Of a stretch of 12,871 bases of DNA, positions 1-6,975 are shown piece by piece; the stretch's first letter is position 1; the number at the start of each line of letters is the position of its first letter. This stretch comes from an uncultured Clostridia bacterium (GTDB lineage Bacteria; Bacillota; Clostridia; TANB77; CAG-465): the NCBI GenBank assembly GCA_934130325.1, contig CAKOYA010000034.1, forward strand, positions 1-12,871. The letters are read 5' to 3'. Below the pieces are notes generated by a model. It was not told where the DNA came from. It saw only the letters and a list, made by a program, of their open reading frames with translations, and did no database searches. A program made the position numbers and the translations under genes.

Positions 1-351
1 TTACACGGGATTGGTGCAAACGTATATTGTGAGGCAAGGAAAGAATCGGATATTTCACTTATAAATGCAATGGGACTTAATAGTGTACATTTAAGTGAAT
101 TAAATGATGTTATTCCAAATATGAATGTTATATTTAATACTATACCAAGTTTGATACTAGATAAACAAAAGCTAAAACTTGTAGATAAAAATTCATTAAT
201 TGTCGATCTTGCCTCAGCACCAGGAGGTGTTGATTTTAATTTTGCTAAAGAGCAAGATATAGCGGTAAAATGGGCACTTGCTTTACCATCGAAAGTGGCT
301 CCTTTTACAGCAGCTAAGTACATAAAAAAAGAGATAGATAAAATAATATAA
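1..351 (+). CDS. dpaA: Dipicolinate synthase subunit A, C-terminal part (5' end outside window)
   Basis: The reading frame is open from the first base and ends at TAA 349-351, giving 116 residues of a protein normally near 290-300. Visible family marks are the segment with NTIPS (around residue 46), the nucleotide-fold strand VDLASAPGGVDF (about residues 69-80), and the end region ALPSKVAPFTAAKYI, which matches the GLPGKVAPKTAG signature of DpaA/SpoVFA. In the family, DpaA with DpaB converts a product of dihydrodipicolinate metabolism to dipicolinic acid in the mother cell, for loading into the spore core. The internal ATG at 70 is not a start, because homologous sequence continues upstream of it. 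A terminator follows directly, so dpaB is not downstream here; it is either upstream or elsewhere. The assignment is secure, but the N-terminal half and the promoter cannot be seen. Confidence 0.9.
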   Translation, partial: LHGIGANVYCEARKESDISLINAMGLNSVHLSELNDVIPNMNVIFNTIPSLILDKQKLKLVDKNSLIVDLASAPGGVDFNFAKEQDIAVKWALALPSKVAPFTAAKYIKKEIDKII

Positions 352-362
352 AAGGATTTTTG

Positions 363-413
363 GTAGATAAAGGGTTACATATTATATGACGCGTAACCTT
401 TTATCTACTTTTT
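363..413 (+). terminator. Intrinsic terminator after dpaA
   Basis: A 16-bp stem pairs 363-378 (GTAGATAAAGGGTTAC) with 393-408 (GTAACCTTTTATCTAC), with one G-U pair, around a 14-base loop. A T-run follows at 409-413. It ends the dpaA transcript 12 bases after the stop codon and separates it from the next unit. Confidence 0.88.
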
Positions 414-443
414 ATATATGTCTTAAATTATTATAATTTTATA

Positions 444-472
444 TTTACAGAAAATATATTAAATGATATAAT
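444..472 (+). promoter_or_regulatory. Sigma-A-type promoter of the metallo-hydrolase gene
   Basis: A -35 box TTTACA at 444-449 and a perfect -10 box TATAAT at 467-472 are separated by 17 bases. Transcription would begin near 479, about 29 bases before the ATG at 508. It sits between the dpaA terminator and the gene, so the gene is probably its own unit. The surrounding DNA is very AT-rich, so chance matches are possible. Confidence 0.6.
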
Positions 473-507
473 TTTATATATAACTTAAAATATAATGAGG
501 TGTTTAT

Positions 508-1140
508 ATGTTAACAAATATAGAGGTTTTAAATCATAGTGCCATAAAATTTTCAAAAGAAAAAAATATATATGTGGATCCATATAACTTGGAAGTAGAA
601 AAAAATGATGCAGATATTATATTGATAACTCATAGTCATTATGACCATTATAGTCCAGAAGATATAATAAAAGTAATGAATAATAATACTAAAATCGTGG
701 TACCAGAGGATTTAATTACAAATGTGTTAAAACTAGGAATAAGTTATGAAAATATTATAACGGTTACTCCGAACAATGAGTATGTAGTAGATGGTATAAA
801 AATACTAACTGTAAATGCATATAACGTAAATAAAAGCTTTCACCCAAAAGAAAATGGATGGGTGGGATATGTAATTTATATAAATGGCATTTCTTATTAC
901 ATTGCGGGTGATACTGATATAACAAGTGAAAACTTAAAAGTAAAATGTGATGTAGCATTTGTTCCTGTTGGTGGAACGTATACAATGGACTATAAAGAGG
1001 CAGCAAAGCTTATAAATTGTATAAGGCCTAAAATAGCAATTCCAATTCATTATGGAAGTGTGGTTGGAACTAAATTTGATGGGCCTGATTTTATCAAATT
1101 ATTAAATTATGGAATAAAGGGAGAAATATTATTAAAGTAA
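508..1140 (+). CDS. UlaG-like MBL-fold metal-dependent hydrolase
   Basis: This 210-residue protein belongs to the metallo-beta-lactamase superfamily, in the branch of short single-domain proteins related to L-ascorbate-6-phosphate lactonase (COG2220 type). The metal-binding motif HxHxDH is H42-S-H44-Y-D46-H47. Further ligands fit D135 in AGDTD and H181 in PIHYGS. No signal peptide or membrane segment is present, so it is cytoplasmic. The start ATG is supported by GAGGTG at 497-502, five bases upstream. The gene has its own promoter and terminator and does not overlap a neighbour. The true substrate is unknown: members of this family include lactonases, phosphodiesterases and many uncharacterised proteins, and no neighbour here suggests ascorbate use. 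The fold and metal site are certain; the specific activity is not. Confidence 0.88.
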   Translation: MLTNIEVLNHSAIKFSKEKNIYVDPYNLEVEKNDADIILITHSHYDHYSPEDIIKVMNNNTKIVVPEDLITNVLKLGISYENIITVTPNNEYVVDGIKILTVNAYNVNKSFHPKENGWVGYVIYINGISYYIAGDTDITSENLKVKCDVAFVPVGGTYTMDYKEAAKLINCIRPKIAIPIHYGSVVGTKFDGPDFIKLLNYGIKGEILLK

Positions 1141-1164
1141 GCGCTTGAGTGTAGTGCTTATTTT
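1138..1164 (+). terminator. Intrinsic terminator after the metallo-hydrolase gene
   Basis: An 8-bp stem pairs TAAGCGCT (1138-1145) with AGTGCTTA (1153-1160), with one G-U pair, around the 7-base loop TGAGTGT. TTTT follows at 1161-1164. The stem begins inside the stop codon. The tail is short, so it may be moderate in strength; a second hairpin follows at 1184-1204. Confidence 0.65.
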
Positions 1165-1174
1165 AATTATTGCT

Positions 1175-1205
1175 AAAAAAATGTATGTAGTTCTACATAT
1201 TTTTG
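1175..1205. terminator. Second, AT-rich hairpin, possible backup terminator
   Basis: TATGTA (1184-1189) and TACATA (1194-1199) pair around GTTC. An A-run at 1175-1181 lies on the left and a T-run at 1200-1204 on the right. The layout could work as a weak terminator on either strand, placed after the stronger hairpin at 1138-1164. The stem has few G-C pairs, so support is modest. Confidence 0.35.
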
Positions 1206-1213
1206 TAATATTA

Positions 1214-1242
1214 TTGAAATATTTTAAAAAAAGTTATATAAT
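1214..1242 (+). promoter_or_regulatory. Sigma-A-type promoter of the DUF4321-radC-mreBCD-mrdA operon
   Basis: TTGAAA at 1214-1219 and TATAAT at 1237-1242 are separated by 17 bases, a near-consensus arrangement. Transcription would start near 1249, giving a leader of about 40 bases before the ATG at 1290. No other good promoter was seen between this site and the terminator at 6836, so the six genes are probably co-transcribed. Confidence 0.7.
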
Positions 1243-1289
1243 AGGCATGAATTTTCAAATATTTGGAAATTTATCTTAGGAGGTTACAA

Positions 1290-1550
1290 ATGAAAAAGGT
1301 TATAGTAATAATTTGTGCTATTTTGGGTATGATAGTTGGTGTGGCAATAGGCGAGGCAACAACAGGAATTTCATATTTAAATTGGCTTTCAATAGGTGGC
1401 GAAATAGGTTTTCAAAATCCTATAATACTTGATTTAAGTTTTTTAAAGATAACTTTTGGAATATGGTGCAAAATTAGTGTTGGTGGGGTTATTTTCATGT
1501 TAATTTTTGCATTTATATCACAGTGGGTAACTCGTTGGCTAAAATTGTAG
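1290..1550 (+). CDS. DUF4321 small membrane protein
   Basis: This is an 86-residue protein of unknown function with two predicted membrane segments, about residues 3-20 and 60-80, and the intervening FxNPIILDLSFLKITFGI pattern seen in DUF4321 proteins of Clostridia. The frame opens further upstream at a TTG (1263), but ATG 1290 is the better start because AGGAGG lies at 1278-1283, six bases before it. The gene is first in the operon and its end overlaps the start of radC by 16 or 28 bases, so the two are translationally coupled. In related genomes DUF4321 genes commonly lie in front of maf, radC and mreB, which matches the context here except that maf is absent. Its presence in the cell-shape operon suggests a link to the envelope, but no function has been shown. 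Confidence 0.78.
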   Translation: MKKVIVIICAILGMIVGVAIGEATTGISYLNWLSIGGEIGFQNPIILDLSFLKITFGIWCKISVGGVIFMLIFAFISQWVTRWLKL

Positions 1551-2236
1551 AAAATTTACCTTTAAATGATAGGCCTTATGAAAAGTTGGAACTAGCTGGG
1601 CCGTCAAATTTAACAAATTCTGAACTACTTGCAATTATAATTAAAACGGGAACAAAGAAATATACTTGTTTAGATATAGCAAGAAATATTTTAAACAAAG
1701 GAAAAAAGTTTGAAATGTCCGACATAGATTATTTGGGAAGTTTATCATTGCAGGAGTTACAAAAATATGAAGGTATTGGAAGAGTAAAAGCAATACAAAT
1801 AAAAGCAGTAATTGAACTTTCAAGGAGAATGTCAAAGAGTTATGAAGCTAATGTATATAAAAGAAAGATAAAGTCTCCATCTGACATATATAGTTTAGTT
1901 GGGTCATCATATTGTTATGAAAAACAAGAATGCTTAAAAACAATTTTATTAAATAAAAGAAATATAGTGCTAGCAGTGGTAACCAATGCAATTGGAAGTA
2001 ACGATAGTATAAATATTTCATTAAAGGAAATATTTAGTGAACCCATAAAGCAACTTGCACATTCTATTATACTTGTACATAATCATCCAAGTGGAACGTT
2101 AGAACCAAGTAGGCAAGATATTAATTTTAGCTTAAAGGTTAGTCAAATGGGAGAAATGTTTAATATAAAATTGTTAGATCATATAATTATTGCAAATAAT
2201 AAATATATCAGTATAAAAGAAAAAGGGTACATTTAA
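1523..2236 (+). CDS. radC: RadC family protein (UPF0758, JAMM/MPN domain)
   Basis: The protein has 237 residues, the usual size. It has an N-terminal segment with DRPYEKL, a helix-hairpin-helix-like region (about residues 68-101, with EGIGRVKAIQIKA), and a C-terminal MPN/JAMM metalloprotease-like domain. The JAMM residues are present: E169, then H186-N-H188-P-S-G and S196-x-x-D199. Despite the name, a DNA-repair role for RadC is not supported in bacteria that have been tested, and the true function is unknown. The start is uncertain: GTG 1523 gives the full frame shown, while TTG 1535 gives a protein four residues shorter. Neither has a strong ribosome site, and both lie inside the DUF4321 gene, so translation probably depends on coupling. 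The gene is second in the mre operon, 26 bases before mreB. Confidence 0.92.
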   Translation: MGNSLAKIVENLPLNDRPYEKLELAGPSNLTNSELLAIIIKTGTKKYTCLDIARNILNKGKKFEMSDIDYLGSLSLQELQKYEGIGRVKAIQIKAVIELSRRMSKSYEANVYKRKIKSPSDIYSLVGSSYCYEKQECLKTILLNKRNIVLAVVTNAIGSNDSINISLKEIFSEPIKQLAHSIILVHNHPSGTLEPSRQDINFSLKVSQMGEMFNIKLLDHIIIANNKYISIKEKGYI

Positions 2237-2262
2237 AATATAAATGAAAAAAGGTGGTAAAT

Positions 2263-3279
2263 ATGGGTATAATATCTAAAGATATAGGTCTTGACTTAGG
2301 AACTTCAAATATAAGAATACATGTAAAAGGAAGAGGAAGGGTACTTTCTGAACCAGCCGTTGTAGCAATTAATAAAAATACTGGTGAAATTCTTGCCGTT
2401 GGAAATCAAGCAAAGGAAATGGTTGGTAGAACTCCTGAAAATATTGTAGCAGTTAAGCCTTTAAAAGATGGTGTTATAGCTGATTTTGAGGCAACTAGAA
2501 TGTTGATTCAGACATTGATATCTAGAGTAATACCTAAAAGTTTATTTTCAAAACCACGTTTAGTTGTATCAATTCCATCTGGTATAACAGATGTTGAAGA
2601 AAGAGCTGTACAAGGTGTAGCTTATAAAGCTGGCGCAAAAGATGTGTTTATAATGGAAGAAGCAATGGCTGCAGCAATTGGAGCTAAGATAAAAGTAGAG
2701 CAACCAGAAGGATTTATGATAGTAGATATTGGAGGCGGAACTAGTGAAATGGCTGTATTGTCACTTGGTGGCATAGTTGTTTCAAATTCAATAAAAATTG
2801 CAGGAGATAAACTAGATAGAGATATAGTTGAGTATATAAAACAAGAATTCAATGTTATAATAGGTGAAGGCGAAGCTGAGGAAGTAAAAAAGCAAATCGG
2901 TGCAGCTACTGCATCTATGACTGAAGAAAAGGTGAGTATTAAAGGAAGAAATTTAAGTACTGGTCTTCCACAGACTATAAATGTAACAACGCAAGATATT
3001 AATACAGCAATGAAAGATTCTCTTGCAGAAATTTTAAGAGTTATAAAACTTACATTAGAGCAAACACCACCAGAACTTGCAGCTGATATAATGGAAAGAG
3101 GTATTGTTCTTTCAGGCGCTTGTTCGCAAATTAAAAATTTAGATAGATATATTAGTGATGAAACAGGAATACCGGTATTTTTAGCAGAAGATCCAGAAAA
3201 CTGTGTATTAAAAGGAATTGGAAGGGCGCTTGATAGTATTGAAGTATTAAAGAAAACTACTCAAGCTAAAAAAAGATAA
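2263..3279 (+). CDS. mreB: Rod-shape determining protein MreB (actin-like ATPase)
   Basis: This 338-residue bacterial actin forms membrane-bound filaments that orient the elongation machinery (MreC, MreD, RodA, PBP2). The phosphate-1 loop DLGTSN is near the start and the phosphate-2 loop DIGGGTSE is in the middle. The EEAMAAAIGA segment and the TPPELAADIMERGIVL segment are also typical of MreB. Start: ATG 2263 is preceded by AAGGTGG at 2251-2257, five bases away; an in-frame GTG at 2254 lies inside that site and is rejected. One oddity is that the adenosine-binding motif, usually TGGGALL, reads S284-G-A-C-S-Q here, and the usual EEP is EEA. Whole-length similarity to MreB is nonetheless strong, and mreC and mreD follow at once. 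It could be a Mbl-type paralogue, but the neighbours favour MreB. Confidence 0.95.
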   Translation: MGIISKDIGLDLGTSNIRIHVKGRGRVLSEPAVVAINKNTGEILAVGNQAKEMVGRTPENIVAVKPLKDGVIADFEATRMLIQTLISRVIPKSLFSKPRLVVSIPSGITDVEERAVQGVAYKAGAKDVFIMEEAMAAAIGAKIKVEQPEGFMIVDIGGGTSEMAVLSLGGIVVSNSIKIAGDKLDRDIVEYIKQEFNVIIGEGEAEEVKKQIGAATASMTEEKVSIKGRNLSTGLPQTINVTTQDINTAMKDSLAEILRVIKLTLEQTPPELAADIMERGIVLSGACSQIKNLDRYISDETGIPVFLAEDPENCVLKGIGRALDSIEVLKKTTQAKKR

Positions 3280-3295
3280 TATTGGAGGATAAAAG

Positions 3296-4141
3296 ATGGA
3301 CTATAGGTACAATTTTAACCAAAAAGATAAAAAAAAGACAAAAAAAATAATATTTGTAATTATAGTGATTATCTTAACCATTATTGGTTCATCATTATTT
3401 TTTAGAAATAGTCAAAACAAAACAGTAAGTACTATTGCAGGTATGGTATCTAAACCTATTGAATTAATAAGTGGTACTACCAAAAATATTGGTACAAGTA
3501 TTTCATCGTACTTTGCTAATAATAAAAAAATAAATGAAGAAAAAGAAAAAATAGAAAATGAAAAAAAAGAATTAGAGTATCAGCTACTAGAGTCAAAGAG
3601 AATTTTAGATGAAAATGAATCATTAAAAAAAATGTTAGAAATTAGTAAGAAGTTTCAGCATTTTGATATAAAATTAGGAAGAATTATATATAGAGAACAT
3701 GATAATTGGACTCAAACATTTAAAATAGATATAGGTAAAAATGATGGAATTTCTTTAAATCAGGCTGTAGTACATCAAGAAGGACTGGTAGGTTATATAT
3801 CTGAAGTTGAAGATAATAGTGCTACTGTCACTACGATACTTGACCCATCATCTTCAGTAAGTGTAAATATTAGTACTATAAATGAACCTGCTATTTTACA
3901 AGGAGATTTAAGTTTAAAGTCTAATAATAAATTAAAACTTAATTTTATTCCTATTGATGCAGAAGTTTCTATTTCTGATATGTTGTATACTTCTGGTTTA
4001 GGTTCTACTTATCCAAATGCAATACCTGTTGGAAAAATATCAGAGGTTGTAAACGATAAAAACGATACTAATAGGTATGCAATTGTTGAGCCAAATGTCA
4101 ATATTAGGACCATAACAGAAGTAGGAATAATAATTAATTAG
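3296..4141 (+). CDS. mreC: Rod-shape determining protein MreC
   Basis: The 281-residue protein has the standard MreC plan: a basic cytoplasmic tail (residues 10-17), one membrane helix (about 18-36), a coiled coil rich in Lys and Glu (about 76-116), and an extracellular beta-rich domain (about 125-281). The beta-rich domain contains DIGKNDGISLNQAVV, GLVGYISEV, the TTILDPSSSVSV strand and the late segment TSGLGSTYPNAIPVGKI, all typical of MreC. The protein is a scaffold that links MreB and MreD to PBP2 on the outer face of the membrane. The start ATG has GGAGG at 3284-3288, seven bases upstream. It follows mreB by 16 bases and precedes mreD by 15 bases, as expected for a co-translated set. Confidence 0.95.
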   Translation: MDYRYNFNQKDKKKTKKIIFVIIVIILTIIGSSLFFRNSQNKTVSTIAGMVSKPIELISGTTKNIGTSISSYFANNKKINEEKEKIENEKKELEYQLLESKRILDENESLKKMLEISKKFQHFDIKLGRIIYREHDNWTQTFKIDIGKNDGISLNQAVVHQEGLVGYISEVEDNSATVTTILDPSSSVSVNISTINEPAILQGDLSLKSNNKLKLNFIPIDAEVSISDMLYTSGLGSTYPNAIPVGKISEVVNDKNDTNRYAIVEPNVNIRTITEVGIIIN

Positions 4142-4156
4142 CTAAAGGTGATAAAA

Positions 4157-4681
4157 ATGTTAAAGAAGATATTAACTATAAGCTCTATAGTATTGTTTAT
4201 AATAGCTATATTATTTTTTCAATTGTTTGTTATTAATAATAAAAGCTTGTTTGGAGTTAAGCCTAATTTAATATTAATATGCATAATTGTAGTAAGCTTA
4301 TGGTATGGAGTATATAAAGGAACAATGATTTCATTTATTACTGGAGTGCTATGTGATATTTTGTTTGGAAATACCACTGGTATGTTTACTATAGCGTATA
4401 CAGTAACAGGCGCTATAACAGGACTTATTAATGATAATTATAGGAAAGAAAATAGAATGTCACTTGTGTATGTGACTTTTATTTTTACTGCTCTTTTTGA
4501 GCTTATACAATATTTTGAGTATTTAATGATTACTCACATATACACAAATATATTTTATTTTTTAAAGCAGGTTATTCTAACTTCGCTATTAAATACAGTA
4601 ATTGTATTTATTGTTTATGGAGTAATATATAAAATTATAACAAGTTTTGAAGATAAATTAAAAGGAAATTATATAATGTAA
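4157..4681 (+). CDS. mreD: Rod-shape determining protein MreD
   Basis: This 174-residue integral membrane protein is made almost entirely of hydrophobic segments, about five helices. It carries the family hallmarks KPNLILI near residue 34 and GVLCDILFG near residues 67-75. MreD works with MreC in the elongasome and helps activate the RodA-PBP2 synthase. The frame extends to GTG 4148, but ATG 4157 is chosen because AAAGGTG at 4144-4150 lies six bases in front of it. The gene begins 15 bases after mreC ends and is followed by PBP2 after a 28-base gap. Sequence conservation of MreD is generally low, so its position adds much of the certainty. Confidence 0.9.
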   Translation: MLKKILTISSIVLFIIAILFFQLFVINNKSLFGVKPNLILICIIVVSLWYGVYKGTMISFITGVLCDILFGNTTGMFTIAYTVTGAITGLINDNYRKENRMSLVYVTFIFTALFELIQYFEYLMITHIYTNIFYFLKQVILTSLLNTVIVFIVYGVIYKIITSFEDKLKGNYIM

Positions 4682-4709
4682 TTATTTTTTAGATAAAGTA
4701 GGTGAAAAG

Positions 4710-6830
4710 ATGAAGAATATGTTTGAAAAAATTATAGTTTTTTTTAGCAACAGAACTTTAATATTATCTATTTTTGTTATAATAGTTGCAATTGTATATA
4801 TAGTTCAACTTTTTAATCTACAAATAATAAATGGTAAAGAATATAGAGAAAAATCTGAAAAAAGGATGTTACGTTCAGAAACGGTAACGGCTTCACGTGG
4901 TGAGATTACTGATAGAAATGGAATAGTACTTGCAAGTAACAAGTTATCATTTAATGTTGAACTATATAAAGTTAAAGTTACAGCCGAAGAACAAAATGAG
5001 GCAATTGCAAAACTTATACATATTTTAATTTCGAATGGCGATAATATTTATTCAACTTTCCCTATAAATGATGATTTTTCAGGTTTTTCTTTTGAAAGTG
5101 ATGATGAAGAAAAAAAATGGAAAAAAGATATTCAAATTGATGAAAGTTTTTCATTTGAGCAAACAATAAATTATTTTATAGAAAAATTTGGATTAGAGTC
5201 TTATTCTAATGATAGAAACATGCAAATAAGAATTATTCAAATAAAATATGAAGGAAACTTAAATGGATATTCACTATTTAATTCTACCATTATAGCAAAA
5301 GACATTTCAGAAAAATCTGTTGCACAAATAGAAGAAGCAAAATCAAAATTATATGGAGTAAATGTAGTATCAGTTCCAAAAAGATATTATCCAAATGGAA
5401 CACTCGCAGCACATGTATTAGGGTATGTTAGTAAAATAAGTGATATTGAATATAAAACCAAAAAAGAAAATGGAGATACTAGTTATAATATAAATAGTGT
5501 TATTGGCAAAACAGGTATAGAGCAAGCTTTTGAAAAATACTTAAAAGGAAAAGATGGAGTAATTAAAGCTGAGACTGATTCTAAGGGCAACGTCTCATCT
5601 GAAAGTATTGTAGAAGAGGCGGTAGCAGGTGATAGTGTTACCTTAACCATAGATTATAGATTGCAAAAAACGGCAGAAGAGGCACTTGAAAATGTAATTA
5701 ATAAATTAAAAGATGGAACACTAGTAGGAAAGAAAATAGAGGAAGCTTCAGCAGGTAGTGTTGTTGTTTTAGATGTACAAACAGGTGAGACATTAGCAAT
5801 GGCGAATTATCCAACATATAATATAAATAGTATGGTTTCAGGAATTTCTAATGCAGAACTTAATAAGCTATTTAATGATTCATTAAAACCTATGTATAAT
5901 AGAGCAATATCTGGTACTTATCCTCCTGGATCAACATATAAAATGTTAGTTGGAATTGCAGGACTTATGTCTGGTGGGATAACATTGGATGAAAAAATAC
6001 TAGATACGGGTATATATCCATATGGACATAAACCAAAATGTTGGATATACACTCAATATCATACGACTCATGGGTACGTAAATTTAGAAGGTGCAATAAA
6101 AGGCTCATGTAACTGCTACTTTTATGAGGTAGGAAGAAGAATAGGAATAGACGAAATAGTAAAAACTAGCAAATTATTAGGACTAGGGCAAAAAACTGGT
6201 ATAGAACTTTATGGTGAAGCTATTGGTAATATAGCTGGTGAGGATAAATCTCAAGAGTGGTATTTAGGAGATACATTAAATGCCTCAATTGGCCAATCAT
6301 ATAACCTTTATACGCCTATTCAACTTGCAAATTATATTTCTACTATAGCAAATGGTGGAAATTTAAATAAAGTATCATTGATTAAAAATATAAAATCAAT
6401 TTCCAATCAGGAAGATGTAGCTTTAAGTGAAATAGAAAACTATGCTAAAGAATTTACAGGAGTAAATTTTGAAAGCAAGAATATAGGACTTGACCAAAAC
6501 TACTTAAATGCAATAAAACAAGGAATGCTATCTGTTACTAGCGAAAGTGGAGGTACAGCAAGTATTATATTTAAAAATAGTAATATACAAGTGGCAGGAA
6601 AAACAGGTACATCTCAAGTAGCAGGAAAACAAAATAATGGAATATTTGTTGGATTTGCTCCATATGAAAAGCCTAAAATAGCTGTAGTTGCAATAATTGA
6701 AGGCGGTGGAGAAGGTACATATACTGCTCATGTGGTAAAACCTATAATGGAAGAATATTTTAAGATTTCTACAGAAAATAAATCCAATGATAAAGAACAA
6801 AATGTTGTAGAAAACAAGATAGTATTTTAA
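4710..6830 (+). CDS. mrdA: Class B penicillin-binding protein 2 (peptidoglycan transpeptidase)
   Basis: The 706-residue elongation-specific transpeptidase cross-links new peptidoglycan in partnership with RodA. It has one N-terminal membrane helix (about residues 16-37), then the PBP dimer domain beginning with SRGEITDRNGIVLA (about 59-73), then the transpeptidase domain. The three active-site motifs are intact: S408-T-Y-K411 (catalytic Ser408), S466-C-N468, and K631-T-G-T634. The dimer domain carries a long charged insertion (about residues 113-175) common in clostridial PBP2 proteins. AGGTG at 4700-4704 precedes ATG 4710 by five bases. It is the last gene of the mre operon; a strong terminator begins five bases after the stop. 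RodA is not encoded in this window. The alternative reading as a sporulation SpoVD/FtsI type protein is less likely, given the mreD neighbour and no PASTA repeats. Confidence 0.93.
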   Translation: MKNMFEKIIVFFSNRTLILSIFVIIVAIVYIVQLFNLQIINGKEYREKSEKRMLRSETVTASRGEITDRNGIVLASNKLSFNVELYKVKVTAEEQNEAIAKLIHILISNGDNIYSTFPINDDFSGFSFESDDEEKKWKKDIQIDESFSFEQTINYFIEKFGLESYSNDRNMQIRIIQIKYEGNLNGYSLFNSTIIAKDISEKSVAQIEEAKSKLYGVNVVSVPKRYYPNGTLAAHVLGYVSKISDIEYKTKKENGDTSYNINSVIGKTGIEQAFEKYLKGKDGVIKAETDSKGNVSSESIVEEAVAGDSVTLTIDYRLQKTAEEALENVINKLKDGTLVGKKIEEASAGSVVVLDVQTGETLAMANYPTYNINSMVSGISNAELNKLFNDSLKPMYNRAISGTYPPGSTYKMLVGIAGLMSGGITLDEKILDTGIYPYGHKPKCWIYTQYHTTHGYVNLEGAIKGSCNCYFYEVGRRIGIDEIVKTSKLLGLGQKTGIELYGEAIGNIAGEDKSQEWYLGDTLNASIGQSYNLYTPIQLANYISTIANGGNLNKVSLIKNIKSISNQEDVALSEIENYAKEFTGVNFESKNIGLDQNYLNAIKQGMLSVTSESGGTASIIFKNSNIQVAGKTGTSQVAGKQNNGIFVGFAPYEKPKIAVVAIIEGGGEGTYTAHVVKPIMEEYFKISTENKSNDKEQNVVENKIVF

Positions 6831-6835
6831 TAAAT

Positions 6836-6875
6836 AAAAAGCATATGTAATGTAAAAAATACATATGCTTTTTTT
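6836..6875 (+). terminator. Strong intrinsic terminator ending the mre operon
   Basis: A perfect 14-bp stem pairs AAAAAGCATATGTA (6836-6849) with TACATATGCTTTTT (6860-6873) around a 10-base loop. The T-run continues to 6875. The A-run on the left means it could also work on the other strand, but no - strand gene is present. Confidence 0.9.
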
Positions 6876-6918
6876 CTCTAAATTTTAACTTAAATTTTTA
6901 ATTTAATAAGTATTCTTA

Positions 6919-6948
6919 TTGAAAAATGTTTTATATATATGCTACAAT
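6919..6948 (+). promoter_or_regulatory. Promoter of the three-gene anchored-protein cassette
   Basis: TTGAAA at 6919-6924 and TACAAT at 6943-6948 are 18 bases apart. The -10 box is extended by TG at 6940-6941. The predicted start of transcription near 6955 leaves a leader of about 20 bases before ATG 6976. A coding frame that opens at TTG 6919 runs straight through this promoter and is not a plausible start. Confidence 0.65.
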
Positions 6949-6975
6949 AAGGTTGTAAGTATAGGAGGAATATAT

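Noticed and set aside
6919..6975. Extended N-terminus of gene A starting at TTG 6919
   Set aside because: It would start inside the -35 box of the promoter. ATG 6976, with AGGAGG before it and the family-conserved MESKRK start, is clearly better.
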